Below, one piece after another: positions 46,070 to 60,582 of a stretch of DNA of 64,000 nucleotides. Under the pieces are notes generated by a model. The model was given only the letters and a program-made list of their open reading frames with translations. It did not search any database and was not told the origin of the DNA. Source of the stretch: Phaeoceros laevis (lineage: Eukaryota; Anthocerotophyta; Anthocerotopsida; Notothyladales). How positions within the stretch are numbered: position 1 is the stretch's first letter; every line of letters starts with the position of its first letter. The DNA lies in contig JBNGIQ010009123.1 of NCBI GenBank assembly GCA_049999765.1, positions 62,001 to 126,000 on the forward strand. The letters run 5' to 3'. The translations under genes and the position numbers were made by a program.

Positions 46070-47292
46070 CTATTCTATGTTATCCCAAGGTATCATAATC
46101 CCACCATGCTGTAGGAACTTGAACATAATTTTGTCCAGTCTGTGCTCAGGATGAGCAGCCACCACGTTGTTCTGTTCAATCGGTAGCAATTGCGAGCTCA
46201 GGACCTCTCCTCTGAGGTCTTCCTGCAATTCATTCCAGTCCAAATCTCTCCAATGGTCGAAGAGTTGCAGAGGGTGCCCAGCCAGACCAGCCAGAACGGC
46301 TTTACTGTTCAATTTTGTGTCCATTGTGAACTGCCTGAGCTCCCGACGGTCAGTATCTCCCTCTCCTACTACAATAATAGTCCTGCCCTTGTCGGCCCCT
46401 TCATAAATTCTGGCTCGGCGAAGAGCCTCCTCGGTGGACCATGTCGTTAGGGACGGGTCCCCGTAGTGCCGATTCTAGCCTACAGTAACGCCTGGCAGGC
46501 GCCACTGAGCTGGATGGAGACCCCGGAGGTAGGTTCGTTCCCTTGCATGTAAGGTGGCGAATTTCCTGAAGGTGCTGAAATCACGGCACCCCTCGGTAGA
46601 GGCAGTTTAGACAGGAGCAGGTCGCTCTCCACTGATAAGTCTCCAGTAAATAAGCCCTTAGAGCAAGACTTCGAAAGCATCGTTTAATAACATGACGCCT
46701 TTGAAGATATTGGCGCAGTTATGGGGTCTCAAGTTCGAAGACAAACCGGCCGGATCAGTTCATGGAGAGCTAACCCAGCTCATTGCATTGCAGGATATCT
46801 AGATATTATCTGCCGCTTTTTACTAGGCCATCTCCTCGATGTTGGTGACTCCCATTGGGTAAGACCATCCACACCTAGTTGCAGGACGCGATCCTTCGCA
46901 TTTCGGTGACATCGTCCGGACTTCGGGCAAAATTTTCGCTACATGTATTGGCCATATCCTCCATCGCAATGCAACAGCTGCTGGCAGCATCGTTGAGTAA
47001 TGCGTGGCTACTAGGTGCAGATGCAGATGCCCTCTCCGCTAGCACAAATGCTAGCAAGGAACGTCTCCAAGGTCTGAAATAGATTGTATTGTCTGGATGA
47101 AGGCTTGCTGTGCCTGAAGGCCATAATCATTCATCCAGCTGCAGATGCGATGCCCAGTGCTCAAGCAGTGGTCGTACATCCACATCATAACATCTTCGGG
47201 AAGCCACTGAACTTGAAGGAAATGCCTAGGATTCTGCTTTGCAATCGAGCGAATCTTGGAAGGGTCTGAGGGCCCAGTCTCTTCAAAGGTTG
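46070..47292 (-). CDS. unrecognised coding stretch (several exons, structure not resolved)
   Basis: Several open blocks on the minus strand look protein-like but match no family I know. They include KIRSIAKQNPRHFLQVQWLP (47260-47040) and MEDMANTCSENFARSPDD (about 46970-46880). A third is GLFTGDLSVESDLLLSKL (about 46660-46490). The last runs from NRHYGDPSLTTWS through GRTIIVVGEGDTD to IMIPWDNIE, ending at 46070. A TAG interrupts the second block, so splice sites there are uncertain. The stretch lies between TTLL9 and the third PPR gene on the same strand, starting close after the TTLL9 stop codon. It could be one gene of several exons or pieces of a decayed one. Confidence 0.35.
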
Positions 47293-49759
<2,467 letters not shown>

Positions 49760-50128
49760 ACTTCGTATGCCTCATAGTCGAAGAAGGCCAGTGTCCTGGT
49801 CTCTGTGTTTTGCCGGAATGGAGCTCAGTCCTAGCTTGCCTACTTCACAAATGGCAAGAAGCTACAGGGTGGTGTCAGGACTGAAACGCAGCGTTCACAG
49901 GGGCGGGAACATGGTTGTTGAAAGCAGTTACCTGATTTTCGAAACCCTAGACACCAGCTTCGGTGTGGAGCAGGAAAACGTTTCACGTCTGGAAACCATG
50001 CGTCCAGGTGGGAGCACTGGGGAGGTGGCTTTGTCTTTGTCTGGCCTCACGTGAGCTGCGCCTGCCGAAAGTGGACTTCAAGCTGAGTGACAGGGATGCC
50101 ATCACCCTGCGCATGACTGCAACCATAC

Positions 50129-51375
50129 ATGGCCATGGATCCGGTACGTCATCTGCTGAGCTCAAATTCCTGCCTTGTCAATCTTGCTGGTCGGAGGGAG
50201 CTCTTGAAAAGCCGTACGACACGAATGGTTGTGTTTCACAGGATCTGGAGTCCATGGAGCATGTCAAAATTGGGCTTGCCGAGCCCACCAAAGTTTTACT
50301 GGAGAGCAATCGGCTGATGCCTCTCCTCACCAAATTCAAGGTGTTGTCCAGAAAGCAGAGCAACCGCAAGGCTGTGGGTGAACCGTGCATTGCGTCGCTG
50401 CTCAGGCACCTGAACAGTGCTGTTTGCACGCCGCGGATAAGAGCCGAAGGTGCCAATGTTGTACTGAACATCTGTTACGAGAAGGAGAATGTTGAAACTG
50501 TTTTACGTTGCGGAGCTGCAGCCACGTTGGTGAAGCATTGCCCTTCCTCATAACTTGCTTTGCTGCCAGATGTGATGGCCCTGTAGCTTGTGGTGAATTC
50601 GTGACCTACCGGCTGGTGCAGGTTGGCTGTTTAGGGTCACTAGACGAGGAGCTTCAGGCCAATGCAGCTGGGGCGTTGCAGAGCATCTGCTTCCAGCCTG
50701 AGGGCAGGAGGATGGTGCGGGAACTGGGAGCTATCCCACCACTTGTAGATCTACTTTCATCTCCATCTTTGAATGTGAGCACCACATCCTGGCCCAGTCT
50801 ACTTGAGTAGCAGGTACCCTATAGAGAGTGCGAGCAGCCTCTCACATGAGTTGCCTCCCAGGTCAAGGCTCGAGCTGTTGGGGCCTTGCACAATATGAGC
50901 TCGGATGTGGACTCCATTCGTATCATTCGAAAGAAAGGAGGAATCAAGCAACTCATTAGGTTACTGCAGACCAACCAGGTCTGCATATCTGGCTCTGTTG
51001 CCGGAACACTGCAAAACGTATCCAGGGAGGTTGCAAGCCGTCTCATCATCCGAGAGAGCAATGCCATTCCTTCTCTTGTCAACCTGCTCAACAGCTCTGA
51101 GATCCAGACCCAGGTACGTATAACCTTAGGATATTGACGTATGAGAGGAACCTAACAAGTGCCTAGACAAATTAGCTCGAACATGGTCCATGTTCCGGGC
51201 ATGGCAGGTGTGTGCAGCTGGAGCGCTCTTAAATGTGCTTGGGCCTGAGATGGCGGAGGACAGCACTAACGCTAAGCATGGGCAAAGCAAGCGTCAAGCT
51301 TTCGTGCGCACCATCACCTCAATGCTTATTGCCAGTATTGTTTATAACACATGCTTCGCTAAGGATGCCAGTTGA
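50129..51375 (+). CDS. armadillo-repeat protein
   Basis: Exons are 50129-50143, 50242-50529, 50622-50774, 50862-51113 and 51208-51375, giving 291 residues; all are GT-AG and in phase. The 15-base first exon (MAMDP) was chosen because splicing at 50144 puts DLESMEHVKIG in frame. ARM repeats are visible as RAEGANVVLNICYEKENVE, LQANAAGALQSICFQPEG, GAIPPLVDLLSSPS, VKARAVGALHNMSSDVDS and GSVAGTLQNVSRE. ARM repeats form a superhelix for protein binding; the partner is unknown. The C-terminal FVRTITSMLIASIVYNTC is hydrophobic. It stands head to head with TTLL9, about 370 bases apart, so a shared promoter and a flagellar role are possible but unproven. Confidence 0.75.
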
Positions 51376-51898
51376 GGCTGTACCTTCACAGTTAATCCAT
51401 CTCACGAATTCCTCGGAACCAAGTCAAAAATGTTTTCCGACAATCTTTGCAGACAACCCCCGGCTACAAAACTGAAACAACCTAACGCACTGTTCCTCCA
51501 TTGGCAGGAGCAGTATCTGCGGTCGAAGTTCGGCTACAAACCCGGCACAAAAACTGAAGACTATTTGCCTATCACTGAAAGGCAGCGTTTATCAGCCCAG
51601 CCTACTCCATACTTCCGGTGAAGAACAGTGTGCAGTTTGGCATGGTGACATCAAACTTCCATTTTTGTTGTATGCCAAGGTTACTTGCCAATGCAGTATG
51701 ACGACAAAGACAGAGCGTTGGAACTTGGGACCAATCCAAATAGCTTTTCAACGGATAGGAGAATCACATGTGATGACGGAAGAGAAAAAAAACTCAAATA
51801 CTAAACCAATATGCAGCGGCTCTCTGGCAAAGTGTTTCCAAACTGTGATTTCTACCACACGTTGTGCTAAGCTATTCAAAATTTCTTACGTCAGTGTC
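51376..51898. other. intergenic, convergent gene ends
   Basis: It lies between the ARM gene (plus) and the distal Rubisco activase exon (minus). No further coding exon is seen. Confidence 0.5.
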
Positions 51899-54170
51899 CT
51901 AACGACGACGTCCGGGAACAGAAAAATTTACGTTCGAGAAATCGTACTCGCAAGTGCCATCATCACTCTTAGCCGTTGGGTCGAAATTCTTGGCACCAGG
52001 GTCGGTGCATCCTTCCGGTGCTTTTACAGACCCGACTTGCTGAGCACCTTTTCCTGCAGCAGATAGGTCACCACAACGACGTCAGTTTCCAGCAGCCTAA
52101 TTCGTTCGCTACCTCCCTATTACGACGATCCTAGCCATAGGTCACGGTTCCTCCATTTCAGCAATCCTGGTAACTAAAATTGCGTGGCTCAAGGTAGTTT
52201 CAATCCGTACCATAGAATGAGTCGGCCTGCTTGGGACGTCTTTTCTCATCCTTTCCTGCAACGAGACAAGGATCAGGAGTAAGCAAGGTGCGGTGCACAC
52301 AGATGCTTCGTGGGTGCAAAAGCTCCAGGTTACCCGCAGGCGAATAGTGATCGGCTGAGAGACAAGTGCACTGGCTATTTTACTGCTTACCAAAGAAGCT
52401 TCCTTGAGAGATGGCATCCTTGTTGGCATCTCCGAAGTCTGCCTCCCTCAGATATGTATCGGCAAGTTGTACTCTCTTCACATTTTCTTGCTCTTCAACC
52501 AACTTGAAGCCGTATTCAAGCAACTTTTCTAAGGTCATGGCGGGCTTTTTGAAGGTTGGAGGGCCGCCCTTGGCATTGACCAGCTTCTTGCCCAGGTTTT
52601 CAATCCCAGTGATTTCTATCCACCTCCTGACCTCATCGTCGTACACTCGGGCCCTCAAGGCACCGAAAAAGTCTGCCATGCACAAATGCAGAAGAAGTTA
52701 GCAAGCATCATGCACTGCCGTAATCCCAGAAAAGCCAGTAAACCTGGTCGGTAGTAGGATGATTATAGGCTCACCAATGGACTGTCCTGGGAATGTGTCC
52801 ACAATCTTAATGACATCATCCTTCTGGACATTGTCATACTTGAAGATACCCAGACAGACACCAATCCGGTCGTCCCTTGTTGGTGCCCAGTAGAATTTTT
52901 CCATTCTTCCGTCTCGGATCAAAGGTGCATACAGTGTGGAGAAATCGTTTCCTGTCACGATGACGGGAACCCTGGGGATCTCCTCCTTGTTGTAGATACC
53001 TGGGAGCTGGACGTTGGTGGGGTTGTCAGCAATGTTCATGAGCGTGGCGTTCACCATCTGGTTGTTCACAGTGTACTGAGTAGTTCCACCCATTCTTCCG
53101 GCACCAGCGTCAAGATCGTTGATGAACAGGGCACACATTTTCCCCTTCTTGATAATATCAGCAGCCTCACGGTATCTCTGCCTGATGAGCTTAGCGGGCT
53201 CTCCAGCGTTTCCACTCTCCAATTCACCAGCACTCATGGTGATGGGGCTGCAACACAAATGAGGCAATGTTACAAACTATGATGAGCCTGCTGCTTCTCA
53301 TCAGAAAGGATGCCCAGGAAGAGGACAAAGCTTACTTGATGCCAAGCTTCGACAACGCCAGCTCACACTGAAAAGACTTCCCTTGCCCTTTTCCTCCCCA
53401 AATACCGAGAATCAGCGGCACCTGGTAAGTACTTACAAAAGTGTGAGAACCGCAGCATCGAGAAGGCAGTACTAAATAGAAGTGCACCAGGACCATGTCG
53501 TCAATCCACCTTGATGTTTGGCAAGTTCATGAAGTTCTTGGCAATGTGAATGACAAGCTTGTCCAAGAAGGCGGGGGCGATGTAGTAGCCATCCTTCATG
53601 TTGTCAAAGTTATACCTGAAGTAACCGGGGACGCTCGTGTCAGGATCTGTTCACAGCCACAGAAGATATCTGCACTCCTTGGAAACACAGATCAAGCAAC
53701 CCAAGCAGCTCTTGCTACTTACGTTCGCTGCGCAGTGCTAATGTACTCATAGCTGCTCAGGACGGCGTCCTGAGTGCCCTGTCCCTGGGCTCCCTGGAAC
53801 AGAGCGTCAACCAGGCCCTTCCCCCTGGTGATATCTTGCTGGTCATCGGAGATATCCTTTCCCAGGCCTGCCCACCTATCGACCTTACAGACCACTCGGC
53901 TCTTGCCAGCTGCCACGCCAAGTACCGCATTGGCTGAGTGCTTCTTCAGTCCGGCGCCGAGGAAGGCAGAGCTAGAGACGCTCTTGTTGGTCCCGGCCTG
54001 TGCAGAGTTGATAGCCACAGACTGCGGCAACCACAAGAGCAAGCGCACAAGTCATCAGTCCACAAGCATTTGCAAGCTGAGGGCAATCAATTACAGGGAG
54101 GGAGCAGCAGGGGAGGAGGCCAGACTTGGGCAACAGCCACAGCCTGGGAGGCAGCGACGGAGGAAGCCAT
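51899..54170 (-). CDS. RCA: Rubisco activase, with alternative C-terminal exons
   Basis: Common exons on the minus strand are 54170-54126, 54021-53723, 53615-53510, 53421-53336, 53247-52775 and 52672-52391. The N-terminus is a chloroplast transit peptide. AAA+ motifs follow: Walker [12 protein letters not shown] and Walker [46 protein letters not shown] and YDDEVRRWI are activase signatures. The last common exon ends FFG. Exon 52255-52211 adds [15 protein letters not shown], then 52053-51899 adds [15 protein letters not shown]...DGTCEYDF, the redox-sensitive alpha tail with two cysteines. Reading through the donor at 52210 ends at TGA 52200 (short beta form, 448 residues). With both exons the protein has 496 residues, and without the 45-base exon 481. 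Activase uses ATP to remove sugar phosphates from Rubisco in the stroma. Confidence 0.95.
52200..52255 (-). other. RCA: Rubisco activase cassette / alternative terminal exon
   Basis: The exon starts at 52255 after a good acceptor. It either ends at the donor after 52211 (45 bases, in frame, 15 residues ending FYG) or runs on to TGA at 52200-52202. The FYG end repeats the FFG end of the preceding exon, and both donors fit the same acceptor phase of the alpha exon (G|GA). Short and long forms could thus be chosen by splicing, as in other plants, but with an extra basic segment. Confidence 0.7.
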
Positions 54171-54701
54171 GTTGCTCTCACTAGTCTCCGGCAGCGCGAC
54201 TAGAGATATACAGAAAAGTGGGCCTGTGGGTATGACAGCGTCGCATCTCCTTGTTATTGAGGTCAGAGGTTCTGGACCTCGATGTCTGTGGCTTGCGGGC
54301 CTCACATTCATGTGCGGCCAGGACGGGATTGAGCTACACTATCTCACGGCTCACGGCCAGCCACCTGGCAGCACACACCCGCGTGAACGCGTGAACGGTT
54401 TACACTTGTTTCGTATTACCCTATCCACACTCGTCATACGGCCAAACATTGGATGAACTTGAGGATAAGTGCCCTGTCACGACTCACACGCAGTTATCAC
54501 TTTAATCACGTATGTTACATACTGGACCGAGTAGTACGTTGCCGTTAAAAAGCATCCAGTAGCTATCCACCAGGTGGGGAGAGTTGAATGACAGAGTCGT
54601 GTGATTTACAGATGGATAAGGGTTTAACAAGACAAGCTAGAACATGGAGGTCGCTCAATCACTGGCATCCTCCCTCTACAGTTGCACCTTCAACCCAGGG
54701 A
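54171..54701. other. upstream region of Rubisco activase
   Basis: It lies between the activase start (minus, reading leftward) and the HRD3 stop codon (minus), so it should hold the activase promoter. No gene is seen, and I could not identify individual light-response elements with confidence. Confidence 0.4.
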
Positions 54702-57448
54702 TCAGTTGAGTTCAAGGGGTGGTTCGGCACCAGCAGCAGCTACATTTCGTCTTTGTCTTTGGCGAAGGTACAAAACCGTGAGCAAGCAGGCCGAGAGAGT
54801 TGCTATGGTGGCGTTGCCCTCTCCCCACAATATGGATTTCATCCATGCTCCAGCTGCTGGTAAGGCCTCGGGGAGAGCATCGATCATCTTCACCTACAGG
54901 ATGTCAAACCAGTTTGTTCAATGTCCATGCCTTGAGAAGCCTGAGAACGGCCGGACAGGGCATATTCGAGGTGAAGGCTTACCAGAATGGTTCCACCAGA
55001 ACGCTGCCGCAACCACAGGCCCATGAGCGCAATGGTCACAGGGAATGCAGCCTGACTGTCTGTTTTGAGAGCTTTATCATAGTAACGTTTTGCAAGATGA
55101 AAGTCCAATGGCAGGCCAAGACCATGTTCATGCATGTACCCCAAGTTGAACATAGCCTGGGCATTCGATTGCTCAGCACGCCTGTACGCCTCTGCTGCCC
55201 GTGCCAAATCCTTCTTTGTTCCCTGCATACAAACAGTTGTGCAGTCAGCTGCCACTACAGCACATATGAATGCTCTTACTGCGAGTATGAGGAATGACGG
55301 ACTCACTCTGCCGTAGTAGTAAGCATCTCCGATGAGCAAAGCCGCATGCTGGTTTCCCTGTTTGGAGGCAAGTTGCCAGAGTGTGTGAGCACGCTGATGC
55401 AGTTCTGCCTCGTCACAGAATCCAATCCGCCCAAAGCATATGTCTTCCTCGTAATATTTATCTAAGATCCATGCTGCGTTGCTCTGAGCCACTTCATAGC
55501 CAAGCTCTGCAGCTCTTGAATAGAGTAGGTACGCCTTTCCAATCTGGCCTTTGTGACCTTTAATATAAAAATCCAAACCCAATCTCATCAAGGATGACCA
55601 AGGCCCCCTTTCTGCTACAAGTTTGTATAACTCTGCTGCCTGTAGGGTTGGAGACACAAAGTCAGCATACCGCCAAACAAACGCATAGACTCTTGGGGAG
55701 TGCAAAACTGGTTTGTTGGTTACTTACAATCTCCAGGTTCTTAGCGACACCAACCCCTTTGTGGTGCATCTTGGCAACCTGGTAATAGGCTTTAGGATGT
55801 TTATGTAACATGGCATAAGCAAGACACTCAAGTGCTCTCTCCTCATCTTTTTTCCCATCAATTCCCCGCAGATACATGACACCCAAATTGTAATGAGCAT
55901 TGATATCCTGATGCCCATTGCTATCTTTCACTTCTGCTGCCTTCTCGAAATATTCCTTTGCCTGCAGAAGACCGAGGGAAACAGGTTAACCGACTGATAG
56001 AATGCAAATGTTTGGTGCAGCTCATAAAAAAGCCATCTCCCAGAGTCCCATTGTGTCAGAGAGTGACTAATTTCTATCTCACACTTTACACCAAACCAAA
56101 GATACCTTAACAGGATCCTTCTTCTCAACACCTAATCCCTTGAGATAGAGGTATCCGATGCCATTATAAGCTGACCATTGCTTCCTACGGACAGCCTCGG
56201 TAAACAACTCCAAGGACTTGGTGTAATTCCTTTCAACTCCATATCCTCGAGCATATATCTCACCCGCCAGCTCCATTGCTGGAGGAAATTCTCTCTCCGC
56301 TGCTTGGAGAAACCAATCCAATGCCTTGACATGGTCCCGTTGTACACCCCTGATACCATAATAGTAAAATACGCCTAGTTTGAACATAGACCTGCCTTCA
56401 TTTGCTTTTGAAGCCTGAAACTCTGTGAACTGAAAGTCTCCATCACCTTCACCACGGTGCTTCTTAAGAGCATCCCTGCTCTCCTCGAACCCATCATTCA
56501 GCCGTTGAGGCTCCAAGAGAGGAGTGTGCCTCATGCTAAAGAAGCTTTTCATCGCTATGGCTGCAAGCTCGGCATAAAGCTGTACTGCTTTGTCAAAAAT
56601 CTGTTCAAAAGGATTGACACCTTCAGGAGACAACCAAGTCAACAGAGAACTGAGAACTTCTAGGTTTAGCTGATATGCCAAGGCTCATCACCCAATGCAA
56701 AAACAACACTGTTCAGAAAAATATCATCGAACCTGTTGAAAGGCCACATCAACTAGTCATTATTTTCTAAAAAGAAAAGAATTAGTACAGCACGGCCTTC
56801 CACCCACAAAGCTCACAAAACAGGAAGTGCTTCACATTTGCGGAAGGCAAAAACAAGACTCACCTGTTGCCTATAGTAATAATACGCCAAAGCCATTTTG
56901 GACTGGCAATTCCCACCTTCTGCCGCAAAATGGTGGTAAAGAAGAGATTTGGCTTCATTCTGCTGCAAGCCTGTTCCACTTCCGTATAGAAACGCCAGCG
57001 TGGACTGGGAATGAGCATGCCCTTTATCGGCTGCAGCCTGCAAAACCCTAATGGCTTCCTGCAATTGCTCAGGCTCACCCTTACCGAACGCGTCCGCCAT
57101 CTTGTTCACACCATCCCAGAAGAGAGCCTGCTCAGGGTCTTTAATATCCTGCTCAAAGCCAAAATCTAGAACTTGTCTCCACGATCCAGGATCCAGATCC
57201 GCATCCGTGACCTCCCCGTGGTCCCCAAATTCATCGTACGACGATTTCTCGTCCTCGGACGCCGAATCAGATCCTACCAACTCCCCTACCTCTGAAATGT
57301 TGTCGTCTGTCGCCTTAGAATTGTCCAAAACCGAAATTTTGTGAGCAAAGCTGGAGACATGAGGTACTTGCGAAACCACGAGCGTCAGTATCAAGAGGGG
57401 GAGCAGATGATGGAGACGATAGTGCGGCTTTAGTCGCAGCTTTCCCAT
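54702..57448 (-). CDS. HRD3: ERAD adaptor HRD3/SEL1L
   Basis: Six exons on the minus strand: 57448-56864, 56600-56106, 55961-55728, 55639-55307, 55222-54983 and 54893-54702, giving 692 residues. All are GT-AG and in phase. A signal peptide ([19 protein letters not shown]) is followed by an acidic region and about ten SEL1-like repeats, for example [66 protein letters not shown] and [20 protein letters not shown]-terminal membrane segment ([17 protein letters not shown]) precedes a basic tail RQRQRR. HRD3 presents misfolded ER proteins to the ubiquitin ligase HRD1. It is the usual length for the plant protein. Confidence 0.94.
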
Positions 57449-59312
57449 CGCAAAGCACGTGAATTCAGCTCGTCTGGTTTCGCCGCTCCTCTGGCACTAG
57501 TGACACCTATGTACAGCAATCCACTTGCGCATCTTAGACGCCCACAACATCGGCGGCATCACCCACTAAGCCATACAGGTCACTGCACTTGCGGTCAGGG
57601 CCCTGGCTTGTGGTCAACTAGTTCACATGATCACATGTGAACCCACACCTACACTTCGCATGTGCAGAAAGACTTGATTTGATTTGCTTTTGTTTCGCAG
57701 AAAGGTTGTGTTTAACCTTTAACCCTTAAACACCCTTAAACGCTACTACCAAGTTTCTAACCTGGTTTTATGAGTAAAAAAAAATTATATAATATTTTAT
57801 TCACGTATGTTATAAAAAAATCTTATATTATACGTATATGTACTGCAAGTTAGTTTTTTAACCCATGATTAGTAGACTGGATAACTATACAACGGCATCA
57901 TGACCATAGTGGTTACCCTGGACTGGTGACCCAGGATCTAACTAATTCCGACCCTAGGTAGGCTTGGGTCACTACTTTTCCGACTTGGCAGTACTTTTCC
58001 GACTTGGCACGACTTGGCAATACTTGCACTCATTCTCCAGGTGATCCGACCATCGACGCAATCGTCTTCTGTGACTTCTTGTATTCTGATCGGGTTGTGG
58101 TGCGCAAGCTTCCTGGCCTCCATAGCCTGTAGGACTGAGGGCTATGGCGGCCCGGAAGCTCGTCGCCCTTCCTCTCTTCCAGTCGAATCACAGGTTCGGA
58201 ATATTAGCAGGCTCGGAGCTTGGCGAGGCTCAGAATTAGGCGGCTCAGAAATTTACGCAGGCTCGGGACTAGGTTCGGGACAATGGGTCGGGGCCCACGG
58301 AATCAGATTCCACCCGTCACAATGGAGGTTTCATACGTGCGTTTTTAACGCGAAAGAATCTGGCAACTGGGCAACTGGGCAACTGGGAGCCCCCGTCCAG
58401 GGATTGAAAGCAATGACCGGGAGCCCCCATTCAGGACCTTAGTCTACCTATTGGGGCTACAAACGCGAAGTTGTTGACAATCGACCTTTTGGGGCTACAA
58501 CCATGAAGCGCGGCAGCTGACGGTCCATCCTCACAAAATGTTTGCAACAACAAATACTTCCTGCAATCACCTAACAACATGAGCCACCCTAAATAGTGGG
58601 ACCAACAATAATGTCACCGTCAATCGTAAGCGATGCGATCCTTGCTCACTATTGCGGTTCACTTGGAGCACAACCGAGCAATCGAGCCGAGCAACCATAA
58701 TCGAGCAACCGAGCAGCCATAACAGCCATGACAACCATGAAAGCCTGAATAGCCATGAAAGTCTTAACAGCCATGAGATCCTTAATAGCCAGTGTACTCC
58801 ACAGAACTCTAGCTGCTCGTGAGAACCCGCTAGTTGATGAGTCTGCTTCACATGAGCTCATTGGTCCCAGTACCTAGCCTTGCGGCCACAGTAAAAGGGT
58901 GAGCTACAGGTCTGCACATTGATCCAGCACACCGTGAGGTAAGAAATGTTTGAGCAAAAAAGCGTTCTTGGGCTGTGTACGGGAGGAAAAGGACAAAGCA
59001 GTGTGGACAAACAATGTAGCAAGACAGAAAAGCGGCAAAAAGGTACTGAAAGTATGGAAGCCACCAGAAACCCTAGGCAGCCATAGCCATAGCCATAGCC
59101 TTTAGTGATCCTCTACATAATTGAGGCAATCTCATGGGATACCGGGTATGCTTCCTTGCCATTAATTACAGCCACAAGAGCTCGAGCTACATTTATATTC
59201 CACATAGGCCTTTTGTGCCTAAGCATAACAATTTTTCGTTAATGCAGATTTGGTTGCTTAATCAACCACCCGAGGTATTACGGGCCATTGAAGCAGGGAG
59301 CCAAGCTCAAAA
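57449..59312. other. intergenic with short simple repeats
   Basis: No gene is recognised. The part next to 57448 should hold the HRD3 promoter. A hairpin GTTCACATG-ATCA-CATGTGAAC lies at 57621-57642, an AT-rich stretch at 57777-57840, and GACTTGGCA repeats at about 57980-58020. GGCAACTGG is tandemly repeated at about 58360-58388, and AGCCAT repeats occur at 58680-58800 and 59078-59100. Confidence 0.5.
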
Positions 59313-59431
59313 TGGGTGCAGTATCGGGACTTCCTGGGAGGTCACCCATCCCAGTATTAATACGACCCAAGGGCGCTTAACTGCAGAGTGTTGATGAGAT
59401 CTGGTGTAGTAGCCCTGATATGACCGCACCG
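59313..59431 (-). rRNA. 5S ribosomal RNA
   Basis: The minus strand reads as a plant-type 5S rRNA of about 118 nt. It opens GGTGCGGTCATA, continues AGTTAAGCGCCCTTGGG (A box) and TGGGATGGGTGACCTCC with AGGAAGTCC (C box), and closes CTGCACCC. The first and last bases pair. A TTTT run follows two bases beyond the end, as expected for Pol III termination. It is a single copy here rather than part of a visible tandem array. A few box differences from flowering plants leave open that it is a diverged copy. Confidence 0.85.
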
Positions 59432-59634
59432 CCGTAACGTAGGTGAGTAACACTGTGGTTTTAACACTGGGAGCATGGTCCCATCAAAACATCTAGTCGT
59501 ACTCTCTTTAGAGTGTTCTGCAATGCATATAGCTGCTAAGGTGACACGGCCAGTGACGGCCACATTATTGTCACTCCTTTGGAGTCCTTCCATTGGGTTT
59601 CCCTTCCTTTGGAATTCCTCATCTATTCTGACTT

Positions 59635-60582
59635 CTATTTAGACGTCTTCGCCTCGTTATCAGATTCTGAAGACTCCTCCCTGGCCACCTGGATGCTAGC
59701 AAACCATTCATTTTTGAGAAAGTCTCCCATGTTGGGATCGTTGAGGGGATGATCGTTAAGGCCGGTATCATCTTTTGACATTTCCTCCTCAGCGGCATCT
59801 TCGTGAGCATCGTACGCGAATTTGGCTCGGCCGCAGTCATAGAACTTTCCGTACTTGAACACGCATCTCCAGCCCTTGAAAGCCACAGGGAAGAGCTGGT
59901 TCACGCCATCTTTGACAGGACCTGTGAGTCTGAACTGGCCCTCCCTCAAACGGTCGCAACGCAGATTGATATCCATGGGTATGGGCACAACCACAGCTGG
60001 CACGGCAGCCCCGACATGTGCACCGTTCAAATTGGACACACTCACTTCCAAAGCCGAGACTTTGATCACCTCTTGCACCACGTAAACCTCAATCTCGTTC
60101 AACTGCCTGCCTTTCCTCTTGAAGATGCTGGCCTCCGTGTTAAGAGTGACCTTGTCCAGGAGATCGGTGAACTTCCCTTCCACCACGGCAATGGATTGGT
60201 GGCTCGGCACTTTGATGTCCAGGGCACCCAAGTTCCTCAACCCCAAGCTGGGCCCCATGTCAAAAGCCACCAGATTGAGGGACCAGTCCACGTGATTCCT
60301 CACACCGGTTGACTCTACGGGGCCGAAGACATCGGAAGGGATGATGTAGGAGGAGTCTCTTTCGGCAATGACCTTCCGGAGGAATTCCTTGTTCTCTCCT
60401 GCAATACAGACATCAGCCAAGTCTCCAATGATGCAGTACTCATTGCCACACTTCATCAGCACCTGAAGCACATCCAGCCTTGGCTGCACCGGCAGCACTG
60501 GCACCGCTCCGAACTGCCTCCAGACATACTTCACTAACGGGTTCTTTTTGTAGGGGTCACACTTCCACGCAACCGGCGGCAT
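59635..60582 (-). CDS. uncharacterised protein, 315 aa
   Basis: This is an intronless frame from ATG 60582 to TAG 59635. I do not recognise the family. It has no clear signal peptide or membrane segment. It is of mixed charge with a core rich in Val, Leu and Asp, including GNEYCIIGDLADVCI, WSLNLVAFDMGPSLGLRN and AVPAVVVPIPMDINL. The C-terminus is acidic (AHEDAAEEEMSKDD). Codon use and length make chance unlikely. The antisense strand has a 169-codon frame that I take to be a shadow. Confidence 0.65.
   Translation of the reverse strand: MPPVAWKCDPYKKNPLVKYVWRQFGAVPVLPVQPRLDVLQVLMKCGNEYCIIGDLADVCIAGENKEFLRKVIAERDSSYIIPSDVFGPVESTGVRNHVDWSLNLVAFDMGPSLGLRNLGALDIKVPSHQSIAVVEGKFTDLLDKVTLNTEASIFKRKGRQLNEIEVYVVQEVIKVSALEVSVSNLNGAHVGAAVPAVVVPIPMDINLRCDRLREGQFRLTGPVKDGVNQLFPVAFKGWRCVFKYGKFYDCGRAKFAYDAHEDAAEEEMSKDDTGLNDHPLNDPNMGDFLKNEWFASIQVAREESSESDNEAKTSK

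Noticed and set aside
49911-50054. Frame starting MVVESSYLIFE as first exon of the ARM gene
   Set aside because: It ends in a stop and its frame does not join to the ARM exons; the short exon 50129-50143 fits in phase.
59134-59394. 86-codon frame on the plus strand near 59.2 kb
   Set aside because: Most of its 3' half is the complement of the 5S rRNA gene.
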